From contig OX235263.1 of assembly GCA_944472135.2 (NCBI GenBank), forward strand, positions 33,719,379-33,783,378: a stretch of 64,000 bases of DNA. Direction: 5' to 3'. Source of the stretch: Trichobilharzia regenti. Lineage: Eukaryota > Platyhelminthes > Trematoda > Strigeidida > Schistosomatidae. Positions 11,568 through 22,722 of this stretch are shown here, in pieces (within the stretch, counting starts at the first letter, position 1; the number at the start of each line of letters is the position of its first letter). The notes under the pieces were generated by a model, which had not been told where the DNA came from, ran no database searches, and saw only the letters and a program-made list of their open reading frames with translations. Position numbers and translations under genes: made by a program.

Positions 11568-11978
11568 CCAACGAAAGACTTCTACCCCCACCCCTTTATT
11601 TATATTTCCAACCCCTTTCTTATCATCCCTTAATCTTATCTTATATTCATTATAAACGTGTTTCATTTCCTTCCCCTACAATCTAACATTACGTAATCGG
11701 TTCATTTGTTTTTACTAGCCTTTATCGACTACTTCCACCTGAACAATTGTTTGTTTAATCATACTGTTTTTCATTATTCATGTTATCACAGATTGCCTCA
11801 TTTTTTCATCCTTATTATTGATAAGACTATTATTATTATTATTACTATTATTAATATTATCATTACCACTATTATGACTAACTGCACAATTTTATATTCA
11901 CCATCGTATTATCCTATAGACAAAACACCATGATTGGTTTATATTTGAATTTTATTTGTAAACTTATATATATTAGAG
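11568..11978 (+). other. Probable PLE-E 3' untranslated flank with ATT-rich microsatellite
   Basis: This segment lies between the PLE-E stop and the hammerhead. It is pyrimidine-rich, with an (ATT)n-like tract at about 11826-11876. No gene is seen; the open frame at 11706-11933 is low complexity. Confidence 0.5.
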
Positions 11979-12022
11979 TTAAGCCTGATGAGATCTAATT
12001 GAAAACAATATTGTTCGCTTAA
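11979..12022 (+). ncRNA. Hammerhead ribozyme motif (type I) in PLE 3' flank
   Basis: All conserved parts are present in order. Stem I 5' strand TTAAGC (11979-11984); core CTGATGA (11985-11991); stem II GAT-CTA-AATT (11992-12000), three pairs including a G-U; GAA (12001-12003); palindromic stem III AACAATATTGTT (12004-12015); cleavage-site C (12016); stem I 3' strand GCTTAA (12017-12022), a perfect complement of the first strand. Hammerheads cleave after the H of NUH, here predicted after C12016. The nearly loop-less stem III suggests dimer action, as in other metazoan type I hammerheads. PLEs have been reported to carry such motifs; assignment to this PLE copy is by position and orientation. 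Confidence 0.8.
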
Positions 12023-12046
12023 ATGTGTTGTTCTAAATTAGATCTT

Positions 12047-12245
12047 AATCCTGTGCAATTTCTGTGTTTCTAAGGCTCTTGTAATCTATATTCACACCTC
12101 CTAACGTCCATTTCAAATTAAAATTATTATTTCACTTATGTTTCCATGCTCAGTTTTACACACTTGTCATCCATTCTAATCCTGTGTAATTTTGTTTTTA
12201 AGCCTCTTGTAAACCATATCTAGTTGAAAATAATTACCACCTTTT
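12047..12245 (+). repeat. Degenerate tandem repeats related to the hammerhead flank
   Basis: AATCCTGTGCAATTT at 12047 recurs as AATCCTGTGTAATTT at 12178, a 131-base offset. CTCTTGTAA follows both. At 12198-12230, TTAAGCCTCTTGTAA then ATCTAGTTGAAAA resembles the hammerhead block at 11979 with its core destroyed. This may be a decayed tandem terminal repeat of the PLE. Confidence 0.5.
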
Positions 12246-12705
12246 ATTCGTCGTCATAATTATGTGAAATCAAACAAGAATTGTATCCATGTAAAATTAT
12301 GTATTTAAATGCGATTGTACAGCTACTTTTGAAAATGAAATTGCCGAAAAGATATCTTTACTGAACTTCGTGTTCTCTTCTTTCCAATTTCCATATGGGT
12401 GTTTTCCATGATCTAAAAAGTTTTAAAACATTATTAAACTGAGAGATAATCGGTGAGAACTAGTTTGATATCTTTACGACTATTTGTGTAATTATGTAAA
12501 TTATATTTGGCTTTGCGCATTATGTGAATCTGGCTAAGAATAATCTGGTGGTTTGAGAATGGTTATTTATGATTATCATGTACGAAATAGACAAAAATAT
12601 CACGATAGTAAGTAGTATATCTTGAAAATAGTCTTGGAATAGTTTCTTACTAATGCTGCTATAATACATTCTTACGTTTCTGTGTGATTTTATCATATTT
12701 CCTCG

Positions 12706-12708
<3 letters not shown>

Positions 12709-12737
<29 letters not shown>
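12709..12737. repeat. (AT)n microsatellite
   Basis: Uninterrupted AT dinucleotides of about 29 bases. Confidence 0.95.
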
Positions 12738-12739
<2 letters not shown>

Positions 12740-13448
12740 CATTGGTAATGAGCCATTTTCACCTTCATCGATACATTAAGATCAAACATAATAACCTGTT
12801 TTGTGCTATCATAAAAATCTAAACGTGCTGCATCTTTCAAAGTTGAGATATCCAGACTGTTTATAGCAATACAAAATAATGTGTACTATGTTATATCTTT
12901 CGCGTAAAAACACTTTTGTGTAGTTTCTCATTACATAACAAATTCAGACAAAATAGACAAGCTATTATTGTCAGTGTAACCAGTAGAAGTCATTAAGAAG
13001 TAACCTATGAAAATCCGTAACATAACATTCCCACATACCAATTCATTACATTCCAATGGTGTTGTTATACTACCCACGTAAAATTTATGTGAATAGTTTT
13101 TCTCTGGCAAGATTGCTGCTTATATTTTGTTCGAGAAAGTATACAGAGAGTTATTCGTGAAGTAGTAACTGCGTAACTGCCAGAGGAGATTTCATGTTTC
13201 TGAAGAGAACTAGAAACTCTTTTTTTGGCACTGAATAATTATTGTGCAGTCTTTTTTAAAGTTGAATAACTTAAGAACACCCACACACAGAAACATCTGG
13301 TATAAACGCACTGAGAAGGTAATTATATTCATCGGATAAACTTTAAGAATGATATTGAAGTCAGGGTGCAGGGGAGAACTTGAATGAGTACCATGAATAA
13401 AACGCATGAACTGTAGTTTTTTTTAAAGAAAATCCTTGGCTGTCACTG

Positions 13449-13450
<2 letters not shown>

Positions 13451-13478
<28 letters not shown>
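13451..13478. repeat. (AT)n microsatellite
   Basis: Uninterrupted AT dinucleotides of about 28 bases. Confidence 0.95.
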
Positions 13479-13480
<2 letters not shown>

Positions 13481-14725
13481 CTCAGTCCGCCTTTTCTTTT
13501 GAAGAAACATCTACAGACCCTTTCTGAATACTGTAGTTTTCTTCACTCAATGACTAGCTAGTATTATTGATAGCTGAGAGGATCAATTTCGATGATTTTA
13601 CATCTGATATTTGTTGTCATTTAGGCTTTATTTTATGCATGTATCTGATGGTACATCTTTAACATAAGTGGCCGTTCATAACCATACGAGTTTAGGAGAT
13701 TATGTTGTCTTACCTTCTTAAACATGAGGAGACTTAAAATGCCACCCAGCTATAAACATCAGGAATGCCATGGTTAGATAAGTTATCTGAGAATACTTGT
13801 GAAATCAAAACATCACTCACCCGGTAGAAAGTAGTGCATAAAGGTTCACCGAAAGCTTAAATCCTATACGGCACTTTTGATACATTGAGTCCCTAGCTGT
13901 GAGCACTACTCAAATAGAATAGATGCCTATTTTCAACATACGAAAAACTATCTATAGAATTATTTATTTCAGTAAGCGTTTGTTAAGTGGGCGAAATTTA
14001 GCTGTGAATACATTACTTACACATATTTGATTTCCTTTTGTCGGAACAGCCATATTTAAAAAAGGTGTAAAATAGCAAAAAATATCTTGAACGAATTGCA
14101 GGTAAAAGTTTTCAGTATGCATAGAGGAATCACTAAAGATCTACGTTATTTTATGTACTCAACAAAGATCTTTGTGAAAACTCTGAATGATCACCTATTT
14201 CGCGAAGGTAATTGTTTTCTGAAGTATCATAACAATAATTACACAATTCCACGTTCGTATTACTTTTATTTGTATTAAATAATTGATGAAAACAGAAAAA
14301 GTGGTTCAGCAAAGATTTTCTTTTTTGGCGAATCTATTCACTTAACTGTACAATCTCAAATATATATATTTAATTTTGTATGCGTCTGTACATCATGTTT
14401 GTTGGATTAAAGTGCAAATAAGTTAAGATAACTGTTGTCAAGACATGTCAGAAATGTGAGGAGTAACCAAACTGTAACTTGGGCGGTGGTTAAGATTGGT
14501 AAGTGAGTAGAGGTGATGTGTTGTCAAAAAGAACACAGTTATTGATGTAAATCAACACACGGAAGAAACTGAATAAGCGTAATACAGTTAAGTAATAAGA
14601 TGAACAGTTGAATGAGTTAGATGTGATTAGATGACCATAGAAACAAAAGAAAATATGCAATTTTCTAAGAGTTCAAAAAATTACAAATGTTATAAGGAGT
14701 TAGAAAAAAAGGAAGCATACGAATA

Positions 14726-15045
14726 TCAAGTCAGTAGAAGTGGTCGGATGATTTTCTTTTGTATGCACAACTCTGGTTTCTCCAACTCAATAACTAAGGC
14801 TTTAGCAATACAAAGGAGACAAAAGCGTATTGCCTTCGGTGGGTTATTCTTCACTTTGTAGATCACTTTGAAGGAGGCGTTTGTTGAGGTAACAGAATGA
14901 CCAGCATTAGTGAGATATTCCACTATCTCACTCCTTTTACAGCCACCATTACCTTTTTGTAGCCATGCAGGATAGTGTTCTTGGACTCTTTCGGACAGGA
15001 TACGTGTCGAATGACCAATGTAGCTGGCTGGCTTAACAGCAGCAT
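14726..15045 (-). mobile_element. PLE-F: GIY-YIG endonuclease C-terminal part
   Basis: The minus strand is open from about 15045 to the stop at 14726, with PASYIGHSTRILSERVQEHY, then PAWLQKG, EYLTNAGHSV, ASFKVIYKVKNNPPK and a C-terminus with KPELCIQKK. This is the nuclease half of a PLE, of the same EHYPAW subfamily as PLE-D. YIGH replaces YIGR, so a conserved Arg is changed. The sequence upstream loses similarity within about 90 bases, so the copy is 5'-truncated. Confidence 0.85.
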
Positions 15046-16029
15046 GTGAAGTGATATATGCATATATATGCACATATAAGCGCGTATTAATTAATTTGCT
15101 TTTTACCGGCGAGCTGAAAACAGTGAACAATTACATTAGTTTCTTGTTAGTCGGTTGAATCATCAAACACTATTCAGTCTTATTGTAGTAATAAACCTTC
15201 ATGAAATGTTAATCAGTTCACAAGACTTATTGCTGAGTAAATAATTTTTCAAAGCAACTCATGTTACTAGTTTGCATTAGCGTGAGGTATAAAAGTCTGA
15301 TATAGCTTTATAATAGCAGATATAACCTCGGTAGTGAAATATTCTCCCACATTCAATGTTATCTACTGGTGCAAAACGTTGCGCCTAGAACGACAGAAGT
15401 AGTCAGATTTATTTTTCGACACAAGCAATCAGCATATAGCAGCACATATTTTTATCGTCTCAGTGTGCAATATCAACCTTTGATGAATAAAGGGACTGAA
15501 GACAAATTATAAACTGTTTCTTGACTAAAAGTCAGTCTATAAATAAGATTAATTATGCAATAAATGATTTCGCACCTACGAATTCATCATTCTTAATGGT
15601 TTTGTAAAAATGCAATGTGTAAAAAATAACGCTGTCAGGATATACTTGATGTTTCATCTGAAGGCTTACAAATAAGCTTACAAATCATACCACTAAACAC
15701 TGTGTGCGATTAATGATAATGATGACTTTATTCTGTACAGAATTTCTACACAATATGCATAATTTTCAGAGCAATTTATTGCTTAATATTTTCTTTTCAT
15801 CCATGATCTTTAAGTAAATTAGTAATCTACAATACCTCATGTGACACAACTCTGTTGGATCTGAAGAATATAATAATCCCTACTGGTATGTTTCATTCAT
15901 TACTGAGAATTTCTCACCAGTATGTTAAAAGCCAATTAAAAATATGCAGGAGTACATTTGGTGATCCACGGACATAAGTAACTGGTTAAAACGTAAAGAA
16001 ATAGACAAAATGTTTTATGCACTGCGGTT

Positions 16030-16078
16030 GATGGAAATTCAGGTAGGCCACGGATTTAAGCAGGCCGCACAACGGAAA
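16030..16078 (+). repeat. Tail fragment shared with SINE-C copy 1
   Basis: GGAAATTCAGGTAGGCC followed by GATTTAAGCAGGCCGCA closely matches the minus-strand tail of the element at 10191-10426. It probably marks the 3' end of an element family otherwise not seen here. Confidence 0.55.
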
Positions 16079-16317
16079 CTTATACTAAAACCTCCACCCC
16101 TATGAAATCATGATTTAGTTTAGTCGAAAAAGGCTAAAAAAATGGTAAACAAATAAAGTGAGCGAATCTAGTAGTACGTAGTCATAACAGACTACTAATT
16201 AGTCCTCTGCTTAAAAATTTCATGTCAAGGGAATATATTTCAGTAGTTATCTGATTACAAATAAACTGGTCAATAGAAGGATGAAATATTTTAGTTCTGA
16301 CGCTTTTTGTCCTGATA

Positions 16318-16475
16318 ATTTCAGTGATCACAGTTCTCTGGCATTGAGTGCATTAAAGCAAATATCCTGCAGTATTGGACGACAGCCAGCGGCTTACTGT
16401 ATTATTGAGTATATCGGCCAGATCATCATAAGACAATTTTTATTTTTTAAACGTGATAAGGCCATTGGAAATTGA
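16318..16475 (+). CDS. Weak candidate exon, unrecognised product
   Basis: A TTTCAG acceptor-like sequence near 16323 precedes an open stretch that ends at 16475. The translation (DHSSLALSALKQISCSIG and then YCIIEYIGQIII) is less AT-biased than its surroundings, which is why it stands out. I recognise no domain. No convincing donor site is visible and no partner exon was identified. It could equally be chance or an old repeat. Confidence 0.15.
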
Positions 16476-16919
16476 GCTGCCAAAGTTAAACACGAAGAGA
16501 ATTCAGGCAGATATTGATCATAGCTATATTATTTTATTCATGTAATTCATCTGTGACAAGTAAACCAAATTTATCAGCTGTTTGATAATGTTTCTAAGAG
16601 TTGGAATCTTTTTTGAACTCGACAGATACATATTTTAATTAAAATGCTAGTTCTCTAAAGTCTGTGAGTTATTTGAGAACTTATGCATTTAGCATTTGTC
16701 ATGGAATCATGGTGATGATGATAACTAACCAACGACAGCCTGTCACTATCGGAGGGAGAAATCTAAAGACGTTGCCTCTTTCGCTTAACCAGGCAGCATA
16801 ATTTCAACTGAGACAGGCACAAATGATCAAAGGCAGGGTCAAAAGGCTAGAAAGACCTTCGTTGTTTTTAGATCATTGTTAATTCTGCTGTACTAGGCGT
16901 AGAGAACAGGATCCAGATT

Positions 16920-17345
16920 TTCAACACTTATGCTAAGTCAGTTGTCCTTAATGTTTCAGCAACTAGTGGTGAGCATCACAAAAAGCATTTCTGAAATGCC
17001 ACAGTAAACTTTCACCGACAACTACCCTCACTAGCTTGATAGTGAAAATCGAATGGTGAGCCAGAAAGAATTAGTGACAAGGAATTCCAGGGAAAAACCA
17101 ATCAACAGCCTGTTGCCTAACATATGCCTCCAAGAAAACTGCAAAAAATTGGACACACACTGATGAGACGGTTGAGTGACATCACATGCTAGGCCATCAC
17201 TCGATTAAAAACCTAGTAGGAAACGATCAGTTGAACGGCCGAGGGTGTTATGGAAGACATCACGCGAGGAGTAAAATGAATGCCTACGAGCAGTCTTAGA
17301 GTAAGCTAAGAAAGACTGCTGAGAAAAGTGTGAAACTGAATACAA
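16920..17345 (+). mobile_element. RTE-6: decayed RTE 3' fragment
   Basis: The plus strand carries the C-terminal RTE signature: RKLQKIGHTLMRRLSDITC near 17140 aligns with the [20 protein letters not shown] segment of RTE-1. Preceding sequence (17040-17110) matches the region around RNQPIRN. Stops are frequent. Confidence 0.75.
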
Positions 17346-17994
17346 CGGAATAATAATATTAATAATCGTTGAACGGCATAACTTCTCTTGTATCTGTTAA
17401 TGATAATACACATGTTTTTACATGTTGCCTCATTTTTTCGGTCCCCAATAAAGTCAGTCCATTAGCGTATTACGTGAAACTGTGAAGGTGTCTATTGCAC
17501 AAAACAGGCAAAATATTATCCATCGACAAAGTTAGACACTGCAATACAACAGTGTTACACTATCTCGTAAATAATATTCATAACTTGAAGTATATAAGAA
17601 AAAGAAGTAAATAGCGAATAAAATCTTCTTATCGACGATTCATCTACATAAGATAATAAAAGGAAGCAGAATTATAGTAAGAACTTCACTCTGGCGACGG
17701 TAGGGGGAGTGATCATATGTAGCGCTTTTGAATGCAGAGGTTCAGTTTCAGATCCCGAAAGACTAATGCTTTAGCTATGGGCACAAGGCGTATGCGAAGT
17801 CTCTTTGTACTATACTGAAATGTATATTATTTTACATTTCATTAGTTAAGTAGATTTATGCTTTCAAACGTTGTATTTATTGGTTCAGTAAATTATTGTT
17901 ATGATGATTCACTTAGACATTAACTACTACTCAGCTATGACGCTCCCCAATGGCTCAGTAGTTTGAAACGTAAATATACTATTTGAACAGGCTT
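17346..17994. other. No gene seen
   Basis: AT-rich. Around 17695-17780 a moderately GC-rich patch could be a SINE relic, but I cannot assign it. Confidence 0.5.
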
Positions 17995-18400
17995 TTTAAA
18001 TTTAGGTGGGTAGTGACTAGCGCTGGAATCCATGATGCACATTTCAACCAAAATCAAGACTCAGCAACTCCATGTACCTGGATTCCCCAATGAGCGGCGT
18101 TGTTCTCCCTGAGGCTGGAACTCAGTACTTGTAGTTTTGATCAACAATGTGTCATCCAATAGACCACTTAGGTCATGAGAACCATTTATCCTGCAGCGGG
18201 TATCGATTATTATTTATTTTTAGTTCCCGTTGACTGATTCCATTGGTAGTCAGCATCCACCAAATTACTTTAAGCTGATCCTCAGATATCATTAAAGCAT
18301 CCAAACAAGCAGCCAACATGTCAACAAGAGCCTTCATGTTTCGGCCTAATCAGTCGACGAGAGAATAAAAACTGAATTTAAAATAGGCGATCACTGATCA
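17995..18400 (+). repeat. Repeat D copy 1 (unclassified interspersed repeat)
   Basis: Shares ordered blocks with 27412-27825: CTCCATGTACCTGGATTCC versus CTGCATGTACCTGCATTCC, a GAGGCTGGAACTCAGT-like block, and a 3' block with CATGTCAACA then AATCAGTCGACG followed by an A-rich end. A third partial copy lies at 26851-26960. No coding potential is evident. The family is not identified. Confidence 0.65.
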
Positions 18401-19069
18401 ATTTTTGCATTCTATGATTTCTCATTTAATTTAATATTTACTTTCCTTTTTCTGTTAATAATTTCATAAACTATTGATCGTTTGCTTTTCTGTCTCAGGA
18501 CTGTTGTTCAATTTCTTTTGAAAAACTACTTCATGTTTCTTTATTTTCTAATGATTTATCATTAAATTAAACCAAACTATGCGCTTATCGTATTTCATAG
18601 CTTTTTTTGTAATCAACAAGCTTAGTTCAAGTAACTAGGTCAAGTTGATTAACAAGGAATGAAGACAATGTCAGCTGGTGAAAAGGTGTTTTAAAGCTAC
18701 TTGATTTTTTATTTTTAATAAATGCATCATTACTTAAAATCAATATTTAGTTGGTTATTTTCATCACTGATTATAGTTTTGTCAGTACACTTTTTTCAAG
18801 AAAAGCAGGAAAAGGAATAAAACTAAAATTCGTCCAGCTATCTGCATAAGTTCTGTATAAAAACTTGAAATAATACAGATGATGAGAACAAATATAAGCC
18901 TAATTTACAAATTCAGTGAAACATTTCATCGTTTCGAACTATGAACCAAAATGTCTTTCAACACAGTGGAAACAGCTGTCAAAATAATGACTATTTTTCA
19001 TTCCTTTGAGGTATGGGTGAAACAATGGGCTGTAAGCGCGAGCTTTCAAGTTTTAGTTGTTTTTGGTGA
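18401..19069. other. No gene seen
   Basis: AT-rich unassigned DNA. Confidence 0.6.
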
Positions 19070-19180
19070 GAGTTTGAAGTTGCTAGCCTCACACGGAAAC
19101 TTGAACGCGCATCAACCAGGAATCGAACTCCGGACCCTATGGGTGGTTAGAGAATATTTTACCATAGAATCGCTAACTCA
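19070..19180 (-). mobile_element. SINE-C copy 2, partial
   Basis: The minus strand has a tRNA-like B-box (GGAGTTCGATTCC) and TGAGGCTAGCAACTTC, matching the RTE-5'-like body of the C family. The 3' tail is not recognisable. Confidence 0.65.
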
Positions 19181-22100
19181 AATAGTAAGTCTATAAAGTC
19201 TTATTCTGACCGTGATTCCCCTTATTGCTCTGTCTTTATAACTGGTTTCTGATGACTTCTTTTATTCGTAATACTACTATGAGACTACTAGTTAGTAATC
19301 AGTCATAGGTTATGCGAAAATGCATTTTCCAATTATGAATAATATAGTTTTTATAATCACCGAAGATTACTTAACACAAAAGATTGACATGCAGGCAAAC
19401 ACACTATAAGATCACTATGATATCTATTCTCACTTAAATTTATGTAATGACAATGGCTTCATTCTAAACATGTTTAGATACAGTACAGAATCTTGAGCCT
19501 TGCTTTATCTTCAAGTAACACTTTAATCTAAGGTATATTACCCTACAGAATTTTGTTCTCTCTCCTCCGATGTAATTGTCTCTTCAACACATACCGACCA
19601 ATATGCTGGAAGTCATTTAAAAATCCACTTGAGTACCGACTGTTCTTCAAAGACATAACTAGGCGATTAAAACAAAATACAACTGAGTGAATCTGATGTA
19701 TTATGCTTAATGGTAAATAAGGTAGTCCAGTGATTTGAGAAGGCCATCACTAGTCGTGACAATATTTATAATGACAATTTCTTAATTTATATCAATAAAA
19801 TTTCAGCATATTCATGAATCTAAGAGAATAATTAATGAAACTGTCTTCACTGAATAACCTGGAAAACCCGACGTATTTAATTGCGCAAATAGGAATCTAG
19901 TTTACACAGATATTCAGTAAAATATTTTAAAATTTCCTTCTGGGGAAGCAGATTACGAATTCAGGAAAATATGAGGATGCGAGAGTTACACAAAATGTGT
20001 GGCATATTTTCGGAGGACCTCTGCCTTTCATAAAATTATGTATTCCTTTAAAATGAATAATTAGTAATTTCATCATCAAAAAGTTAGGTTTTTGAGGTGC
20101 TTGTAACCGTCAGTGGATAATATTTATCACCAAATGACAACTTATTTCAGTTGACTATGGCCTGTTTTTGTTCAACTGACACAAAAAGTAATAATTGAGG
20201 TCATTAGTATGCCTAAGAAGTTGCCAAACGTTTGTATTAAAATTATTTTAACATTTTCGCTAAGGTGCGCAAAGAGGCAGACCTCCCGATGATTTCGACT
20301 ACAACAAGTTGATCCAACATTTAACCTCATTTCCTTATCTTTACATCGATCGTTTTTAATATTTTTACATAGTGACTAGGCAATATCTGTTAATTTCTTT
20401 TTGAACAGCCTACAATTTGAATGACCACTTCTCGAATATTCTTTGTTTATCAGTGTATAACGAATATAAGACTATACAGATTTCTTTTCTTATACAACAA
20501 GGATTAATCTATAACGAATTAATAATATTTCATCCTGTACTTTTAAGGCAAAAAGCAGTCTTGGGTCGTTCAACTAAAGCGATCTAATAGTAATTAGGCG
20601 TATATTAGGTATAAAAGTAAGTGAAGCATATTTGAATAAAGTTTATCCATACACGCAGGAAAAATCTCGAGAGTTCAACTGTGCACACAAGTCATCTATC
20701 AGTTACCTTTTCATCTGCTAGGTAGTACCTTCACTATGGGATAAAAATTTCTCTGTGTGATTCTAAGCCCATATATCTTTATGCATAGCATTATTCATCT
20801 TTCCTAATACTCAAAAAATTTTCGTTATATTCTTGATTTAATTGATTGCACTTATTTCGCAATAAACGAAAATGTAGTCTGTCTGTGAAAGAAGAATACG
20901 TGGTCAAATATGAACAATGTTAATTTGGAGAGCTAACTTCTTTGGAATTATGAAGGACTGATTATTCTATGAATACAGAATTTACTTTCAGCAAAGATCT
21001 GTCTTTGAAGTTATTATGAATGTGTCATCTTAGTTTCATACAGCACTCTCCCGTTTTCCGAAAAACTGAATATTACTCACTGTATGATATACATGAATAA
21101 ATAGACGTCCCAGTACTCATTAAAGGATTTATATACTCCTTCGCGTTGAGCGGCTTGAACAGAGCAAGGAAAGCAAATGTAACACTTAGTTACTTGGTGA
21201 CATGCTATGAGACAAACTTATCACATCAGTGCTTATGATACTACACAGTGCGTGGTTACAGGTAAACTTATTGCTCGAATATTGAGTGCTTAAGCCAATG
21301 GACTACATCTAAAAATGTAGCAAGAGAATTTCAACTGTCTTTTATTATTTCGTGAGTTATTTCCAAGAAATTGAAATGTATAGATTATGAGCCTGAGATA
21401 TAATTTAATCATGTTCAAAAGGCATCATTAGTTGGATCTATAAGTAACATAAGTCCAAAACAATGTTAGCAGTAAAACTTTGTATATGTTAGAAGGATTG
21501 ATAACTTATAAGTCAGTTAGATGGTGCCTTAGGAACAATGTTTAACTAGAAGTAATTGACAATAGCAAGTTTATTCAGTTCTGAAACAGAGCTGAAGATA
21601 CGGAATACTAAATGATGCAAAAGAATCGTACAGAGTGGTTTCATGAATATAATCACAAATATAATGCAGAGTTAAACACAATCTTCTTCTTCTTCTTCTG
21701 CGTGTAGAGATTTGGTTTTAAAGGTTTGATAGTGATTGTTTCAGCTGAGTGCATCAGGCGCGTTTGTTCTTAGGTTTTTCTAAATTTTTTGCTCTGTTCT
21801 GTCTCTCGCTTTTTTTCTAACTTCATTTTTCTTATTTGGGCGTCACTTATCCTACTCACCTAGCCAGTGTAAAATAGTCTGTTTATGCTAACATTATGCC
21901 CCTAGTTAAACTTTGTTTCTAACATTTTGAACTATCTAATGCTTTGTTTTTTCTAAGAATATTCTTCTAAATAGTCAGTAAGTCAAGCAGTCAGACATTT
22001 TAACACTTAAACATTCAACCACCTCATCATCATTTTAGACACATTTTACTTGTGATTTGAATAACTAATGCATTATAAACATAAATAAAAGCACATTCTA

Positions 22101-22722
22101 GACATTTTTCTACTTTGTATATATATTTTACTTTTGTTTAGGTTATAAAATGGATGAAATGAAATTCACGAAGTAATAAAAACTCAGCTCGCATTCTCCT
22201 CCCCTATTTATTATTATTATTATCATTCTTTTGCTTAATTCAACTAATGGAGTAATAAATTTGTCGAAGCTGTTTCACAGAATCAGTAATTAAAGACAAC
22301 ACGCATGATCTCTCATTTGCACATTTATATGTGTAATTAGGCATATATACAGATAGGTTATGAAACAAACTTGCCTTCAAATAGGTAGATATATATATAT
22401 ATATGTATATATGTGAATTGTTAGATATATTTCTGAACAGAATTATATAGCACACAATTTTGCTAATGAGGCTTTTAAGTATAGGGTACACATTTGATTG
22501 CTTTCTAATATATCACAAAACAAAATGAAATTATATGTACAATAAAAATGGGTGCATATTATGTAATCTGTTATATCTTTTGCGGGGGATTTCAGTCATT
22601 CAACATACAGATATCTGTGAACACACCGCTTTTTGATCTCTTATGTATATATATCGTATTATTCATGGATTTAATCATAAGTAGATACATCTCTTTTTAA
22701 TGCAATCATGTAATTCAATTTT
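19181..22722. other. Long stretch without recognised genes
   Basis: AT-rich and stop-dense. A TCT-repeat tract lies near 21681. A stretch at 21705-21745 resembles 33842-33880 (AGATTTGGTTTTAA, then GTTTGATAGTGATTG), a small shared repeat. TA-rich tracts occur at 22388-22411. An ATTAAA-type polyadenylation signal for the GPCR may lie at 22670-22675 (minus strand). Confidence 0.55.

Larger units (their letters stand above)
12246..14725. other. No gene seen
   Basis: AT-rich with two long dinucleotide tracts listed separately. Short open stretches here are not coding-like. Confidence 0.6.
15140..16919. other. No firm gene; contains a shared SINE tail and a weak exon-like stretch
   Basis: Mostly AT-rich unassigned DNA. 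16030-16078 and 16318-16475 are described separately. Confidence 0.5.

Noticed and set aside
17158..17185. CTGATGAGACGG as a possible hammerhead core
   Set aside because: It is the coding remnant of the [10 protein letters not shown] segment of RTE-6, and no GAAA or stem pairing follows.
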